Assembly (NCBI GenBank): GCA_046330935.1
Contig: JAXLRU010000005.1
Span: 434,001 to 498,000, forward strand
Length of the DNA stretch: 64,000 nt
From: JAXLRU01 sp046330935
Lineage (GTDB): Bacteria > Actinomycetota > Actinomycetes > Actinomycetales > Kineosporiaceae
Direction: 5' to 3'
The notes below the pieces were generated by a model that saw only the letters and a list, made by a program, of their open reading frames with translations, had not been told where the DNA came from and did not search any database. The position numbers were made by a program, and so were the translations under genes. This document shows, in pieces, positions 14,396 through 24,380 of this stretch (position 1 is the first letter of the stretch; every line of letters begins with the position of its first letter).

Positions 14396-16079
14396 GCCGC
14401 CCCTGGACGACCACGGCCCGCGGCCTGCTCGCCGGGGCCGCGGGTGCGGCCGTCGTCGTCTCGGTGGCCACCTCGCCTCCCGTGTCGCGGGTTTTCGGCC
14501 GCACCCTCGTGTTCTCCGCGGCGGTGGGCAACACCGCCACCGGGGCGGCCTACACGCGGACCAACCTCGTGCCGAACGTGCTGTTCGAGGTCGTCGCGAC
14601 GGGGTGCTCGCCGCGGTCGTCGTGCCGTTGCTCGCCTCGGGACTGTCCCGGGGCGACGACGACGGGCGCCGCCGCGCCGACCAGGTCGCCTCGGCGCTGC
14701 TGACCTGGGTGCTCGCCGTCCTCGTGCCCCTGGCCCTCGTCGTCGGCCTCGCCGCGCGCCCGCTGGCGGCACTGCTCATCGGCACGGGGCAGGCGGTCCC
14801 GGGCTCGGTCGACCTGGGCGCCGACCTCCTGCGCCTGTTCGCGGCGCAGCTGCCCCTGTACGGGGTCGGGGCGGTGCTGGGCGGGGTGCTGCAGGCCCAC
14901 CGGCGCTTCCTCGGCCCCGCCCTGGCGCCCCTGGCCTCGAGCCTCGTGATGATCGCGGCGTACGGGGCGTTCGCCGCCTCGCTGCGGGGCGGCGCGGACG
15001 GGCTCGTGGACCCGCTCCGCCTGGAGACCGGCCCGCGGCGTCTGCTGGGGCGCGGGACGACCCTGGGGGTGGCCGCGCTCACCCTGCCGCTGTTCGTGCC
15101 GGTCCGGCGTGCCGGGGTCCGGCTTCGCCCCACGTTCGCGCTCCCCGCGGACCTCCTGCGCCCGGCCCTGTCCCTGGCCGGCGCAGGGGTGGCCGGCGTC
15201 CTCGCCCAGCAGGCGAGCGTCCTGGCCGTGGCCCTCGTGACCCGTGGCGTCGACGAGGGACGCGTGGTGACGCTGCTGAGTTACGCGCAGGCCGTGACGA
15301 TGCTCCCGTTCGCCGTCCTCGTCGTCCCGGTGATCACGACGACGTTCCCGCGCTTGGCGCACGTGGCCGCACTGGGCCGCGAGGACGACTTCGCCCGGCT
15401 GACCGCGCGGGCCCTGCGCGGCGTCACGGTCGTCTCCGTCGTGGGGGCCGCCGTCCTGGTGGCCGTTGCCGGAAGCGTCGAGCACTTCTTCACGGCACTC
15501 GACCGGTCCCACGTCACGGGCCTGGCGGTCGGGCTGGTCGCGGGTGCACCGGGCGTCGTCGGCCTCGCCGTGACCACCGCCTGCTCGCGCGCGCTCGCGG
15601 CCGCTCATCGGGCTCGTGACGTCGCCTCGGGGGTGGTGGTCGGCTGGCTGCTGACCGCCTGCGGGTCGGCGGCGGTGCTGGTGCCCGGGGTCGACGCCGT
15701 CGCGGGGATGCTCCTCCTGGGGCTCGCCTCCAGCCTCGGGATGCTCACCTCGGCCTGGTTGCTCCTGCTCGCCGTGCGCCGGCACTGCGGTGCCACCGGG
15801 GTCCGTGGCGTGCCGGGAGCCGGCCTGGCCTCCGTCCTCGCAGCCCTCCCCGCAGCCGCCGCCGGTGCCGCCGCAGGCGCGGGAGTGCATGCGCTCGCCG
15901 ATCCCGGCGGGAGGGGCGGGACGGCCGCGTGGGCGCTGGCGTCGGGGGCCGCCGCCGCGCTCGTGTGCGGCGCGCTCGGCCTGGGCCTCGTCGCGCTCCT
16001 GCTGCCGGAGGTCCGCCGGGACCTGACCGCGCAGCTGGGCCGCCGCCGTCGCCGCGCCGTCGTCGAGGAGGAGACGTGA
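14392..16079 (+). pseudogene. murJ: MurJ-like lipid flippase, frameshifted in this sequence
   Basis: The first 69 codons from GTG 14392 read into VLFEVVA and then lose homology. From about 14601 another frame continues as GVLAAVVVPLLASGL and runs to the stop at 16079. MurJ proteins have this motif unbroken (FELVAGGVL-type), and one added base near 14596-14601 gives a continuous 562-residue protein with about 14 membrane helices. The MOP-superfamily fold flips lipid II or related lipid-linked sugars. A second, canonical murJ probably exists elsewhere, since this copy lacks the usual long C-terminal regulatory domain. The clean one-base repair suggests a read error, but a real inactivation is possible. 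Overlaps on both sides (GTGA) tie it to the transferase and the glycosyltransferase. Confidence 0.8.
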
Positions 16080-17315
16080 GGATCCTGCACCTGCTGGCCA
16101 CCAGCGGCGGGGGTGTCGTCCGGCACGTCGCCGACGTCGCGGGGGGTCAGGGGCCCGACGTGCGGGTCGCCGGTCCGCCGGCCACGCTGCGAGCCCTGGC
16201 GGAGGTGGTGGGCCCGGGCGGGCCCGACACCGAGGTCGTGGATCTGGGCGCCCGGCCCGGGGCGACGGACGCGCGTGCGCTGTGGCGGCTGGCGGCCCTG
16301 GTCCGCCGCCACGACGTCGTGCACGCCCACGGCGTGCGCGCGGGAGCTGCGGCCGTCCTGGCCAGGAGGCTCGACGCCGTCCTCCACCCCCGCCGGGCGC
16401 GGGCGGGCATCGTCGTGACCGTCCACAACGGACCGCCCGACGGGCGCGGGGCGGCGCGGGTGTTCGCGCTGCTCGAGGCCGTGTGCGCGCGGGGGTGCGA
16501 CGACGTGCTGGTGGTCTCGGGCGACCTGGGGGAGCGGATGCTGCGCGCCGGGGCGCGTCGGGTGGAGCGCGCGCTCGTGCCCGCGCCGGCCCCCCGCGCG
16601 CAGGTGCCACCCTCGGGCGGCGCTCCCGTTGGTGACGCCGCCGTGCCCCAGGAGGCGGGGGGTGTGGATCCCGCGGTCCCGGCGGAGGTGCCCGGCCGGT
16701 CCGAGGGGCCGCGCGTCCTCGCCTCCGCGGTGCGCCTGGCGCCGCAGAAGGCACCGCACCTGCTCGTCGACGTGGTCGCGGGCCTGCACGCGCAGGGTCG
16801 GGCCGTCCGCGGCGTGGTGGCGGGGGAGGGGCCGCTGCTGGCCGACCTCGGCGCGAGGGCCCGGGCCCTGCGGGCCCCGGTGGACTTCCTCGGGCTCGTC
16901 AGCGACGTCCCGGCGCTGTTCGCCGCAGCCGACGTCGTGCTCCTCACGAGCCGGTGGGAGGGCCAGCCGCTGGTGCTGCAGGAGGCGCTGCGGGCGGGTG
17001 CGGCGATCGTCGCGACCGACGTGGGAGGCGTGGGGGAGGTCTGCGGTGACGCCGCGGTGCTGGTGCCGTGGCCGCCGGGGACGAGTGACGCCCGGCTCGT
17101 GCCGGAGCTGGTGGCCGCCGTCGGTCGGGTCCTCGACGACGCGGACCTGCGCGGTCGGCTGCGCGCCGCCGCCCTGGGCCGCGCGGCGTTGCTGCCCACC
17201 CGGGCCGACGCCCTCGCCCAACTCGCCCGCGTCTACGCCGACGTCACCGCGCGCGGCCAGATCGGTGGGCGTGGCCGGTCCCGCGACCTGCCCGCTGCTG
17301 ATAGCCTCGAAGCCC

Positions 17316-17335
<20 letters not shown>
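16076..17335 (+). CDS. Glycosyltransferase family 4-like protein
   Basis: 419 residues with a GT-B fold. The N-terminal half starts RILHLLATSGGGVVRHVADV, the acceptor-side pattern of GT4 enzymes, and includes HAHGVRAG near residue 83. After a Pro/Ala-rich linker (residues about 165-205) the donor half contains ASAVRLAPQKAPHLLVD, where the phosphate-binding Arg-Lys pair is present as R and K, and SRWEGQPLVLQEAL, the EX7E motif. The sugar and acceptor cannot be told. It follows the MurJ-like flippase with a 4-nt overlap and overlaps pyrG by 20 nt. A role in building an envelope glycan on the lipid carrier of the two upstream genes is plausible. Confidence 0.85.
17302..17307 (+). promoter_or_regulatory. 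-10 box of a probable leaderless pyrG transcript
   Basis: TAGCCT lies inside the end of the glycosyltransferase gene, 8 nt before the GTG start of pyrG. The distance fits a transcript that begins at or very near the start codon. No Shine-Dalgarno sequence is seen at the usual place. Confidence 0.5.
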
Positions 17336-19045
<1,710 letters not shown>

Positions 19046-19049
<4 letters not shown>

Positions 19050-19732
19050 CCCCTGCCGGGCCCGACGGTCCCGCCGAGGAGCAGGCGGGCGGTTTCGGTG
19101 ACGTCAGCGCCCCCCGGCCGGTCCTGTCCAGCGAGAAGCTGCACGTGGGGATGGTCTGGGACGTCGTCGCCGACACCGTCGACCTCGGTGCCGGCGGCCA
19201 GGTCCGGCGCGAGTACGTGCGCCACCCCGGCGCGGTGGGGGTGCTCGCCCTCGACGACGACGACCGCGTGCTGCTGATCCGCCAGTACCGCCACCCGGTG
19301 CGCATGGAGCTGTGGGAGCTGCCCGCGGGGTTGCTCGACCAGCCCGACGAACCCCCGTTGCTGGCCGCGCAGCGCGAGCTGGCCGAGGAGGCCGACCTGC
19401 GCGCCTCGCGGTGGCACGTGCTGGTGGACTGGTTCAACTCCCCGGGGGGCATGGACGAGGCGTTGCGCCTCTACCTCGCGCGGGACGTCTCGGTGATCCC
19501 CGAGCACGAGCGGTTCACCCGCACCGCCGAGGAGCTCGACATGCCGACGCGGTGGGTCCCCCTGGAGGAGGCGCGCGACGCCGTGCTGTCGGGCCGGATC
19601 CACAACCCGGGAGCGGTCGTGGGCATCCTGGCGGCGTGGGCGGCCCGCTCGCGCAGCTGGACCACGCTGCGACCGGCGGACAGCGACTGGCCCGAGCACC
19701 CCGCGAGCCGGGGGCGCCGCGCCGTCCGTTGA
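19046..19732 (+). CDS. NUDIX hydrolase, ADP-ribose pyrophosphatase type
   Basis: 228 residues. The NUDIX box is present as GLLDQPDEPPLLAAQRELAE followed by EAD near residues 95-117, with the expected Gly, Glu and REL-EE positions. The preceding RQYRHPVRMELWELPAG segment is typical of ADP-sugar pyrophosphatases, and the position equals Rv1700, a characterised ADP-ribose pyrophosphatase. It probably splits ADP-ribose to AMP and ribose 5-phosphate and needs divalent metal ions. It is the last gene of the coupled run that begins at recN, and converges on the shikimate-kinase-like gene. Confidence 0.9.
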
Positions 19733-19747
19733 GCCCGGCGGCGCGGG

Positions 19748-20335
19748 TCAGCGCACGGCGTCGAGGACGGCGTCCGCGTCGAGCTCGCCGCGTCCGCCGG
19801 GCTCGGCGGCCAGGCGGGCGACCTGCTCGGCGACGGCGTCGGCAAGGGCCTGCTTCTGCCGCTCGCGCACCGCGTCGTCCGGCTCCGCGCGGACGCTGCC
19901 GAGGTGCACGACGAGGTCGCTGATCTGCAGGAACAGGGGCCGGCGGCGCCGGTCCATCTCGACGAGCATGTGGGTGACGTCGCTCTCGTAGCGGGGCCGG
20001 TGCGAGCCGGTGCCCTGCCGGGCGGCCAGCCGTCGCGGGTCGGCCTCGAGCCAGATCACGAAGGGTGCCGCCAACGCCTGCAGGCAGGCCGGCCGCTCCA
20101 CGGTGCTCGCGGCGGCGGCCACCACGCTGAGCGTCCCCTGCAGGCTCGTCAGCAGGTGCTCGGCCTCCCTGGCGTGCAGTCCGTCCTTGCCCTCGCGCTC
20201 GGCCAGCTCGGCGGCGGTGGCGCCGGTCTGGGCGCGCAGGTCGGCGTCGCTGTCGCGCAGGGGGCGCCCCCATCGCTGCGCCAGCCGCGAGGCCAGCGTG
20301 GTCTTGCCGGCCCCCATCAGGCCGAGCACCACCAC
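19748..20335 (-). CDS. Shikimate-kinase-like P-loop kinase
   Basis: 195 residues from the first usable GTG codons (20335, 20332 or 20329). The Walker A loop GLMGAGKTTLASRLAQRWG and the DSDADL segment that binds substrate in shikimate kinases are clear. The usual Gly-Gly-Gly substrate motif is replaced by VVAAAAST, so it is not a standard AroK and its substrate is uncertain. The C-terminus is helical and acidic. The frame stays open to 20647 and the stretch back to about 20470 (PDAPPAPSIPEAALFPAPDP region) has coding-like codon use, but it offers no ATG, GTG or TTG. A -10-like TACGAT at 20484-20479 lies there. The true N-terminus is therefore open. Confidence 0.7.
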   Translation of the reverse strand: MVVLGLMGAGKTTLASRLAQRWGRPLRDSDADLRAQTGATAAELAEREGKDGLHAREAEHLLTSLQGTLSVVAAAASTVERPACLQALAAPFVIWLEADPRRLAARQGTGSHRPRYESDVTHMLVEMDRRRRPLFLQISDLVVHLGSVRAEPDDAVRERQKQALADAVAEQVARLAAEPGGRGELDADAVLDAVR

Positions 20336-20718
20336 CGGGACCCCGGGCAGGGGGTCGTGGGGCGCGACGTCCGCGGGCGAGGGGGACGCTGCGGGGTCGG
20401 GGGCGGGGAACAGGGCGGCCTCCGGGATCGAGGGGGCAGGGGGCGCGTCCGGCCGCCCGAGGCGGGCCGGTGCTGGCGATCGTAGGCCCGCTCCGGCGCG
20501 AGCGCGGGCGCTGCCGCACGCCGACCCGCACCGAGCCGCACGGCGACCTCGCGCCGAGCCGCGCCGGCCATCAGGCTCGGCGAGGCGCTCGGGCACGGAC
20601 GCCACCCCTCGCCGTAGACTCCGCAGGAGCCCGACGGCGCGTCGCACGAGCAGCGTCGCAGGGCCGACGCCCGCGTACGTGCGCCGTCGCCACAGGCCTG
20701 TGAAGGGTGCTGGTCGTC
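20336..20718. promoter_or_regulatory. Divergent intergenic region before ald
   Basis: This 383-nt stretch separates the leftward kinase gene from ald. The leftward strand has coding-like composition to about 20470 without a normal start codon, and a TACGAT -10-like box at 20484-20479. On the rightward strand, a gaagg element at 20702-20706 can serve as the ald ribosome site. No RNA gene or repeat was recognised. Confidence 0.35.
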
Positions 20719-21834
20719 GTGAAGGTCGGAGTTCCCCGCGAGATCAAGGTCCACGAGTACCGCGTGGCGATCACCCCCTCCGGGGTGCACGAGCTCGCAA
20801 GGGCGGGCCACGAGGTGCTGATCGAGGCGGGGGCCGGTGAGGGGTCCTCGATCACCGACGCCGACTTCGTCGCGGCCGGCGCCCGGATCGTGCCCGACGC
20901 CGCGTCGGTGTGGGGGGAGGCCGACCTCGTCCTGAAGGTCAAGGAGCCGATCGAGGCCGAGTACGCGCTGATGCGCGAGGAGCAGATGCTGTTCACCTAC
21001 CTGCACGTGGCGGCCGACCGGCCGCTGACGCAGGAGCTGCTCGCGCGCCGGGTCACCTCGATCGCCTACGAGACCGTCGAACTGGCCGACGGGTCCCTGC
21101 CGCTGCTCGCGCCGATGAGCGAGGTCGCGGGCAGGCTGGCGCCGCAGGTGGGCGCGCACGCGCTGATGCGGGCCCAGGGCGGGCGCGGCGTGCTGCTCGG
21201 CGGGGTGTCGGGGGTGTGGCCGGCGAAGGTCGTGGTGCTCGGTGCCGGGGTCGCCGGGTTCAACGCGGCCGTCATCGCCGCCGGGATGCAGGCCGACGTC
21301 CTCCTGCTCGACCGCAACGTCGAGCGGCTGCGGCAGGTGGGGCGCACGCACGGGGATCGGATCCGGACCGTGGCGAGCAACGCGCTCGAGGTGGAGCGCG
21401 CCGTCCTGGAGGCCGACCTGGTCATCGGCGCGGTACTGGTCCCGGGCGCGCGGGCCCCGCGGCTGGTGAGCAACGAGCAGGTCGCGCGCATGAAGCCCGG
21501 CAGCGTGCTCGTCGACGTCAGCATCGACCAGGGCGGGTGCTTCGAGGACTCGCGCCCCACCACCCACGCCGATCCCACCTACCCGGTGCACGGCAGCGTC
21601 TTCTACTGCGTGGCGAACATGCCGGGTGCGGTGGCCCACACCTCGACGTACGCGTTGACGAACGTCACGCTGCCCTACGTCGTCGAGCTGGCCGAGCACG
21701 GGTGGCGGGGGGCGCTGAGGCGTGACCCGGCGCTCGCGCGCGGGCTGACCACCGTCGACGGCCTGCTGACCAGCGCCCCGGTCGGGGCCGCGCACGGGCT
21801 GGCGTCCGTCCCCCTCGCCGAGGTGTTGTCCTGA
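20719..21834 (+). CDS. ald: Alanine dehydrogenase
   Basis: 371 residues, the usual family length. Interconverts L-alanine and pyruvate with NAD and ammonia. The N-terminus MKVGVPREIKVHEYRVAITP is the family signature, with substrate residues Arg15 and Lys73 region (LVLKVKEP) present. The NAD-binding motif VVLGAGVAGFNAA is near residue 173, the catalytic His in TYLHVAADRPL near 95 and the conserved Asp in VDVSIDQGG near 270. GTG 20719 is preferred over GTG 20707, since it begins exactly at the conserved MKVG. The stop codon is shared with the proposed CTG start of xerD, suggesting cotranslation. Confidence 0.96.
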   Translation: MKVGVPREIKVHEYRVAITPSGVHELARAGHEVLIEAGAGEGSSITDADFVAAGARIVPDAASVWGEADLVLKVKEPIEAEYALMREEQMLFTYLHVAADRPLTQELLARRVTSIAYETVELADGSLPLLAPMSEVAGRLAPQVGAHALMRAQGGRGVLLGGVSGVWPAKVVVLGAGVAGFNAAVIAAGMQADVLLLDRNVERLRQVGRTHGDRIRTVASNALEVERAVLEADLVIGAVLVPGARAPRLVSNEQVARMKPGSVLVDVSIDQGGCFEDSRPTTHADPTYPVHGSVFYCVANMPGAVAHTSTYALTNVTLPYVVELAEHGWRGALRRDPALARGLTTVDGLLTSAPVGAAHGLASVPLAEVLS

Positions 21835-22835
21835 CCACCCTGGAGGCGCTCCCCGGCCCCGCGACGGCGTCGCCCCCCTCGCCGGCGGCGACCGCGGCCC
21901 GCGACTACCTCCTCCACCTGGAGGTCGAGCGGGGCCTGTCGGGCAACACCCTCAGCGCCTACCGGCGGGATCTGCGCCGGTACCTGGACTTCCTGGACGC
22001 GCGGGGCGTGCGCAGCGTGGAGGGGGTGCGCGAGCAGGACGTCAGCGACTTCCTCGCGGTGATCCGGGCCGGTGAGGACGGCGGCGGCAAGCTGGGGGCG
22101 AGCTCGGCCGCCCGCACCGTGGTGGCCGTGCGGGGTTGGCACCGGTTCCTCGTCGCGGAGGGGCGCTGCCTCACCGATCCCGCCGCCGCGGTCCGCCCGC
22201 CCACCCCGCCCCGCCGGCTGCCGCGGGCCATCGCCCTCGCCGAGGTCGAGCGGCTGCTGGAGGCCGCCTCGGCGCCGGACACGCCGATGGCGGTCCGCGA
22301 CCGCGCGCTGCTGGAGCTGCTCTACGGCTGCGGCGCCCGCATCTCCGAGGCTGTTGGCCTGGACGTCGACGACGTGCTGACCGGTGGCGAGCGGCCCGAG
22401 GACGACGCCGTGGGCGTGGCGACCCTGATCCGAGTGGTGGGCAAGGGCAGCAAGCAACGCGTCGTCCCCGTGGGCAGCTATGCGCGCCAGGCCCTCGACG
22501 CCTACCTGGTGCGCGCACGGCCGGCGCTGTCGGCCCGCGGCCCGGGCACGCCCGCGCTGTTCCTCAACTCCCGCGGCGGCCGCCTGTCCCGTCAGAGCGC
22601 CTGGGCGGCCCTGACAGCGGCCGCGGGACGGGCGGGTCTCGCCGAGCGGATCTCCCCGCACACCCTGCGCCACTCCTTCGCCACCCACCTGCTCGAGGGC
22701 GGGGCCGACGTCCGCGTCGTGCAGGAGCTGCTCGGGCACGCGTCGGTGACCACGACCCAGGTCTACACGCGGGTGACGGCCGAGACGCTGCGCGAGGTGT
22801 ACGCCGCCAGCCACCCGCGGGCGTTGCGCCGCTGA
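21831..22835 (+). CDS. xerD: XerD-type tyrosine recombinase with probable CTG start
   Basis: 334 residues if started at CTG 21831. XerD with XerC resolves chromosome dimers at dif. The N-terminal SAM-like domain begins AARDYLLHLEVERGLSGNTL, so coding must start well before the first standard codon, GTG 22008. No ATG, GTG or TTG exists upstream in frame. CTG 21831 overlaps the ald stop as CTGA, has gaggt 8 nt before it, and gives LTTLEALPGP, like MTTLEAL starts in relatives. Catalytic residues are all present: Arg in GCGARISE, Lys in GKGSKQR, the His-x-x-Arg in HTLRHSFATHLL, His in LLGHASVTTTQ and the nucleophile Tyr in VYTRV. Rv1701 holds the same place in mycobacteria. Confidence 0.9.
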   Translation: MTTLEALPGPATASPPSPAATAARDYLLHLEVERGLSGNTLSAYRRDLRRYLDFLDARGVRSVEGVREQDVSDFLAVIRAGEDGGGKLGASSAARTVVAVRGWHRFLVAEGRCLTDPAAAVRPPTPPRRLPRAIALAEVERLLEAASAPDTPMAVRDRALLELLYGCGARISEAVGLDVDDVLTGGERPEDDAVGVATLIRVVGKGSKQRVVPVGSYARQALDAYLVRARPALSARGPGTPALFLNSRGGRLSRQSAWAALTAAAGRAGLAERISPHTLRHSFATHLLEGGADVRVVQELLGHASVTTTQVYTRVTAETLREVYAASHPRALRR

Positions 22836-22919
22836 TCCCTTCTGTCGTTCGCCTGCACGCACCGGGTGAGCTCCAGCTCCCGGGCGCGCAAGAACGGCGA
22901 GGAACCGCCACCACCGAAA

Positions 22920-22947
22920 GGTGACGTGTAGCGTACGGTCGATCACC
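22920..22947 (+). promoter_or_regulatory. Promoter with inverted repeat before the SBP-GGDEF/EAL unit
   Basis: A -10 box TAGCGT lies at 22929-22934. It is bracketed by the inverted repeat ggtga (22920-22924) and tcacc (22943-22947), so a dimeric regulator could sit across the -10 region. The leader to the GTG at 22974 is about 33 nt and holds a gggag ribosome site. The upstream part of the gap shows a short caccgaaaggtg hairpin and nothing else recognisable; no c-di-GMP riboswitch motif is present. Confidence 0.35.
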
Positions 22948-22973
22948 AACTGTGAGGCTGCAGGGGAGCGGAC

Positions 22974-24380
22974 GTGGCGACCAGGTGGGGCGCGAGGTCG
23001 GGTCCCGCGGCGGCGAGCGCCGTCGGCGTGGCGCTGACGGCCGTCCTCACCCTGGTCACGGGCACCGGCCGGACGCTCGCGGACGCGGCCGCGGTGGACG
23101 GCAGGCGCGAATCGGCTGGCCCGGTGGTGCGCGTCCTCACCGTGGACAACCCGCAGATGGTCGACCTCCGGCGGCTCACCGAGCGCGAGTTCACGCCGCG
23201 GACGGGCATCCGCGTCGTGTTCGACACCAGGCCCGAGAACGAGCTCCGCCGCGCTGCCGCCGCCGAGCTGCGCGAGCACGCCGACGCCCACGACGTGATC
23301 AGCCTCGGCAGCTACGACCTGCAGGTCTTCGCGGCCGACGGGTGGCTGCAGGACCTCGACGACGTCTACGGGGATCCCGCCTTCGCCTCCGCCGACCTGC
23401 TGGCGTCGGTGCGGGCCTCCGTCACGGGCGCGGACGGCCGGCCCTACGGCGTCCCGTTCTACGGCGAGTCCTCGATGCTCATGTACAACCGCGAGGCGGC
23501 GCGCGCCGCGGGGGTCACCGTGCCGGACGCGCCGACCTGGGACGACGTGGCCGCGCTCGCCGCCCGGATGGACGGTGCGCTGCCGGGCATGCGGGGCATC
23601 TGCCTGCGGGGACTGCCCGGATGGGGGCAGATGATGGCGCCCCTGATGACCGTCGTGAACACCTTCGGCGGGACGCTCTTCGACGCCGCGTGGCGCCCAC
23701 GCCTGACCGACCCGGCATTCGTCGACGCCGTGTCCTTCTACGTCGACCTGATCCGCAGGCACGGGGACCCGGGGTCGCCGCAGGCGGGGTACACCGAGTG
23801 CCTGCGGGCGATGGCCGAGGGCCGGGTGGCGCTCTGGTACGACTCGACGGCGGGCGCCGGCATCCTCGAGGACCCCGACGTCAGCCGGGTCGCCGGGGAG
23901 GTCGGCTACGCCGCGGCGCCGGTCCGGCGCACCGCCTCCTCCGGGTGGTTGTGGACGTGGGCCTGGTCCCTGCCGCGCGCCTCCACCCCGGACGCCGATG
24001 CGTTGCGGTTCGTCTCCTGGGCGGGCAGCGCCGAGTACGAGTCGCTCGCCGGACAGCGGTTGGGGTGGAGCCGCGTCCCCGCCGGCAAGCGCGCCAGCAC
24101 CTACGCACGCCCCGAGTACGCGGCGCAGCCGTTCGCCGCCCGCACCCTGCGGGCGATCACCGCCGCGGACCCGCGGCGCGCCGGGGTGCAGGAGCGTCCC
24201 TACGCCGGCATCCAGTTCGTCCCCGTGCCCGAGTTCGCCGACCTCGCGACCGACATCTCCCAGCACGTCAGCGCCGTCCTCGTCGGCACCGCCGGGCTGC
24301 GCGAGTCGCTGGCCTCCGTCCAGCCCGTCGCCGAGCGGGTCGGGCAACGCCACCGCGACACCGTGGAGGCCGGCCGGTGA
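22974..24380 (+). CDS. Extracellular solute-binding protein (family 1), orphan
   Basis: 468 residues. An N-terminal hydrophobic segment (about residues 14-36) looks like an export signal, but no Cys lipobox follows it, so the protein is either secreted or held by an uncleaved signal. The mature part shows the family 1 binding-protein fold of sugar ABC transporters: VVFDTRPENELRR, the DVISLGSYDLQVFAADGWLQ segment, PYGVPFYGESSMLMYNREAA and the EGRVALWYDSTAG block. No permease or ATPase gene lies nearby. The stop overlaps the start of a membrane PAS-GGDEF-EAL protein by 4 nt, so it is probably the ligand-sensing partner of that protein and not a transporter part. The ligand is unknown; a sugar or polyol is the family norm. 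Confidence 0.85.
   Translation: MATRWGARSGPAAASAVGVALTAVLTLVTGTGRTLADAAAVDGRRESAGPVVRVLTVDNPQMVDLRRLTEREFTPRTGIRVVFDTRPENELRRAAAAELREHADAHDVISLGSYDLQVFAADGWLQDLDDVYGDPAFASADLLASVRASVTGADGRPYGVPFYGESSMLMYNREAARAAGVTVPDAPTWDDVAALAARMDGALPGMRGICLRGLPGWGQMMAPLMTVVNTFGGTLFDAAWRPRLTDPAFVDAVSFYVDLIRRHGDPGSPQAGYTECLRAMAEGRVALWYDSTAGAGILEDPDVSRVAGEVGYAAAPVRRTASSGWLWTWAWSLPRASTPDADALRFVSWAGSAEYESLAGQRLGWSRVPAGKRASTYARPEYAAQPFAARTLRAITAADPRRAGVQERPYAGIQFVPVPEFADLATDISQHVSAVLVGTAGLRESLASVQPVAERVGQRHRDTVEAGR

Noticed and set aside
14585..14610. Programmed ribosomal frameshifting in the MurJ-like gene.
   Set aside because: No slippery heptamer or downstream pseudoknot is evident, and two other genes show similar one-base breaks, so an error is a simpler explanation.
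22836..22973. Looked for a c-di-GMP (GEMM) riboswitch before the SBP-GGDEF/EAL unit.
   Set aside because: Only a short caccgaaaggtg hairpin is present; the conserved GEMM core is missing and the hairpin lies upstream of the -10 box.
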